Assembly (NCBI GenBank): GCA_023395755.1
Contig: JAEWYG010000067.1
Span: 1-9,166, forward strand
Direction of reading: 5' to 3'
DNA length: 9,166 nt
From: Actinomycetes bacterium
GTDB lineage: Bacteria; Actinomycetota; Coriobacteriia; Coriobacteriales; Eggerthellaceae
The position numbers and the translations under genes are program-made. Under the pieces are notes generated by a model. The model saw only the letters and a list, made by a program, of their open reading frames with translations. It had not been told where the DNA came from and did not search any database. Shown in pieces: positions 7,720-9,166 of this stretch. Each line of letters starts with the position of its first letter. The first letter of the stretch is position 1.

Positions 7720-8430
7720 TTACTGTTGTACTTTAGTCGGATCTTCGAAACGATAACCTACGCCATGAACCGTGTGTAACCACTTCGGGCTACGCGGATT
7801 GTCACCAATTTTGGCGCGTAAATTCTTCACGTGTGAGTCAATAGTGCGTTCATAGCCCTCGAAATCGTAGCCAAGCACTTTTTCAACCAGTTCCATACGA
7901 GAATACACGCGTCCCGGATAACGAGATAACGTAGTGAGCAATTTGAATTCGCTCGCAGTAAGGTCAATCTCCTCTCCATTTACCAATACCTTATGACCGG
8001 ACACATCGATGGTCAGTTCACCAAACTCCAGCACTTCACGCTGAGGCTCGGAATCGGCATGTACGCGACGCAATAACGCGCGAGCGCGAGCTACTAGCTC
8101 ACGTGGACTAAATGGTTTCACCAAGTAGTCGTCTGCACCCAATTCAAGACCGATAATACGATCTTCGACTTCACCCTTTGCCGTCAGCATAATAATAGGC
8201 ACATCCGAATTGTCGCGAATTGCACGACAAACGCGCTCACCCGGCACGCGGGGAAGCATAAGGTCAAGGATAACCAAATCAAAATGATGCTTCGAGAACT
8301 CTTCGAGCGCCTCCTGGCCGTCCCCCACTGCGGTCACCCAGTAATTTTCGCGTTCAAGATAAGCGGTCACCGCATCGCGGATAGCCTTTTCGTCCTCAAC
8401 AAGCAGTATACGTCGCGTTTCGTTGCTCAT
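7720..8430 (-). CDS. OmpR/PhoB-family response regulator
   Basis: This cytosolic DNA-binding regulator is the partner of the kinase encoded 55 nt downstream. The 236-residue chain has a receiver domain at about 6-120 with the acidic pocket Glu12/Asp13, the phosphoacceptor Asp56 (LVILDLMLP), Thr83 (MLTAKGE) and Lys105 (YLVKPFSPREL). A winged-helix domain follows at about 135-230, with LTASEFKLLTTLSRYPGRV, ERTIDSHVKNLRAKIG and the C-terminal hairpin HGVGYRFE, all standard for the family and of normal length. The start is ATG at 8430 with GAGGTGG at 8437-8443; the frame extends five codons to a TTG that overlaps this ribosome site, so the longer form is unlikely. The target genes are unknown. 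The divergent exported protein and the regulator itself are the obvious candidates. Confidence 0.95.
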   Translation of the reverse strand: MSNETRRILLVEDEKAIRDAVTAYLERENYWVTAVGDGQEALEEFSKHHFDLVILDLMLPRVPGERVCRAIRDNSDVPIIMLTAKGEVEDRIIGLELGADDYLVKPFSPRELVARARALLRRVHADSEPQREVLEFGELTIDVSGHKVLVNGEEIDLTASEFKLLTTLSRYPGRVYSRMELVEKVLGYDFEGYERTIDSHVKNLRAKIGDNPRSPKWLHTVHGVGYRFEDPTKVQQ

Positions 8431-8468
8431 GTTATACCACCTCAAATCGTCGCCGGCTCGGCCTGACC

Positions 8469-8490
8469 GGATGCGTCGCTATTTGCATCC
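8469..8490. repeat. Inverted repeat in the divergent intergenic region
   Basis: GGATGC (8469-8474) and GCATCC (8485-8490) are separated by 10 bp, so the half-sites lie about one and a half helical turns apart. The repeat is between the regulator start and its proposed -10 box, in the would-be 5' leader. It could be a small leader hairpin or a protein binding site. Six-base arms are short enough to arise by chance. Confidence 0.3.
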
Positions 8491-8523
8491 CACTCACCGA
8501 GCATTCAGGTCGTGTTTGCGTTT

Positions 8524-8532
8524 ATTGTAGCA
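8524..8532 (-). promoter_or_regulatory. Candidate extended -10 promoter of the regulator-kinase operon
   Basis: Read on the minus strand, TGCTACAAT is an extended -10 element (TGN followed by TACAAT, five of six to consensus). No good -35 box is present 16-18 bp upstream, which is usual for extended -10 promoters. Transcription would begin near 8517, giving a leader of about 85 nt before the ATG at 8430. Confidence 0.4.
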
Positions 8533-8583
8533 ATTCCCTTCACTGCCGCTGGAACCTGTGCGGGAAATGACACAATATCCACC

Positions 8584-9166
8584 ATGGTAACCCGCAGATC
8601 AACACATGCTAGCCACGCAAAGCCCACCAGCACTACTAAACGCAGCGCGCAGAAACGCGTTGCGATGCAGGGCGGCGTGCATCATCGCAGCTCCTCCAAC
8701 GGCCCCAAAGGCATTCATGTGCCAACGTCCAACGGAGAGCTTCTTTTAACCCGCCGTCATTTCCTCTTCGGAGCTTTGGGGGTCGGTGCACTTGCTGCTG
8801 TTGCTGGCGGTGCTTCGCTCGTAATTAAGAAACAGCAGGAGGAAGCAGCAAGTGCTGTCACCGTACTCGAAGTACCTTCTGCATCTATGACTACCCTTAA
8901 AACGCCCGACGAGAGTGGGTTATTTACACTAATCGAAAATGCCGACACCCGCATGAACTCTGTGGGACGCTTCGAACTGCCCTACGGAACACTGGTCTGG
9001 GCAAGCGACGACACCTTGGCCGCCTGCTTATTACCCACCGAAGAGGCAAAGCCTCTTACGCAGGTGGGCATTCTTTCGCTTGATAATGGAAACCTATCCA
9101 CCGTACTGGAGAAGGCTGTTGGGCAGGATGAGGGCTTCGATATCTATGACGTACGCGCCTCTGCTT
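8584..9166 (+). CDS. Twin-arginine signal protein, exported or membrane anchored (3' end missing)
   Basis: The frame is open from an ATG at 8584 to the right edge (194 codons, no stop). Residues 56-61 read TRRHFL, a good twin-arginine motif, followed by a hydrophobic stretch of about 20 residues rich in Ala and Gly (FGALGVGALAAVAGGASLVI) and KK. No clear signal peptidase AXA site or lipobox cysteine follows, so it may stay membrane anchored by this segment. Residues 1-55 precede the motif and are Ser/Thr/Lys/Arg/His-rich with no acidic residue until Glu52. A GTG at 8719 (AAAGG 7 nt before it) would give a more usual short Tat signal and is an alternative start; the ATG at 8584 lacks a clear ribosome site. 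The visible exported part (from about 90) is soluble and acidic; phrases like VGILSLDNGNLSTVL resemble one blade of a beta-propeller, but this is weak. It diverges from the response regulator. Confidence 0.75.
   Translation, partial: MVTRRSTHASHAKPTSTTKRSAQKRVAMQGGVHHRSSSNGPKGIHVPTSNGELLLTRRHFLFGALGVGALAAVAGGASLVIKKQQEEAASAVTVLEVPSASMTTLKTPDESGLFTLIENADTRMNSVGRFELPYGTLVWASDDTLAACLLPTEEAKPLTQVGILSLDNGNLSTVLEKAVGQDEGFDIYDVRASA

Noticed and set aside
8757..8954. 65-codon minus-strand frame opposite the Tat-signal gene
   Set aside because: The plus strand shows a clear twin-arginine signal and continuous coding; the antisense product is low-complexity Ser/Ala/Thr-rich without a ribosome site.

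Overview
The window is about 9.2 kb of mid-GC bacterial chromosome with a compact, conventional layout. The single-chain clostridial/actinobacterial-type PurL, the yeast-like long PurC and the Tat-signal lipid-free surface protein next to an OmpR/HisKA pair fit a Gram-positive, most likely an actinobacterium of the Coriobacteriia. A moderate-GC member such as a Cryptobacterium relative would suit the base composition. This taxonomic placement is inference from protein character only. There is no rRNA, tRNA, CRISPR array, insertion sequence or phage gene that I can see.

Layout: positions 1-487 hold no recognisable complete gene; a possible gene start on the minus strand runs off the left edge. 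From 488 to 8430 everything is on the minus strand, read right to left: an OmpR-family response regulator (8430-7720), its HisKA sensor kinase (7664-6051), SAICAR synthetase purC (5961-5089), a small unrecognised two-helix membrane protein (4918-4274), and a large single-chain FGAM synthase purL (4265-549), closed by a strong hairpin terminator at 488-522. Divergent from the response regulator, on the plus strand, begins a protein with a twin-arginine signal (8584 to the right edge, incomplete).

How they work together: purC and purL catalyse two steps of de novo IMP synthesis (FGAR to FGAM; CAIR to SAICAR). The membrane protein between them ends only 8 nt before the purL start, so it is probably co-transcribed with purL, but nothing in its sequence links it chemically to purine synthesis. 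The two-component pair forms its own unit with a 55-nt intercistronic gap carrying a perfect hairpin; the kinase is followed by purC after 89 nt with no terminator seen, so read-through into the purine genes is possible. The exported protein diverges from the regulator and is a reasonable candidate target or partner of it.

Several automatic gene starts are wrong here. The kinase, regulator and PurC reading frames all extend upstream of better starts supported by Shine-Dalgarno sequences. I see no clear new system; the best leads are the unknown membrane protein inside the purine operon and the recurring basic cytosolic tails on the membrane proteins of this window.
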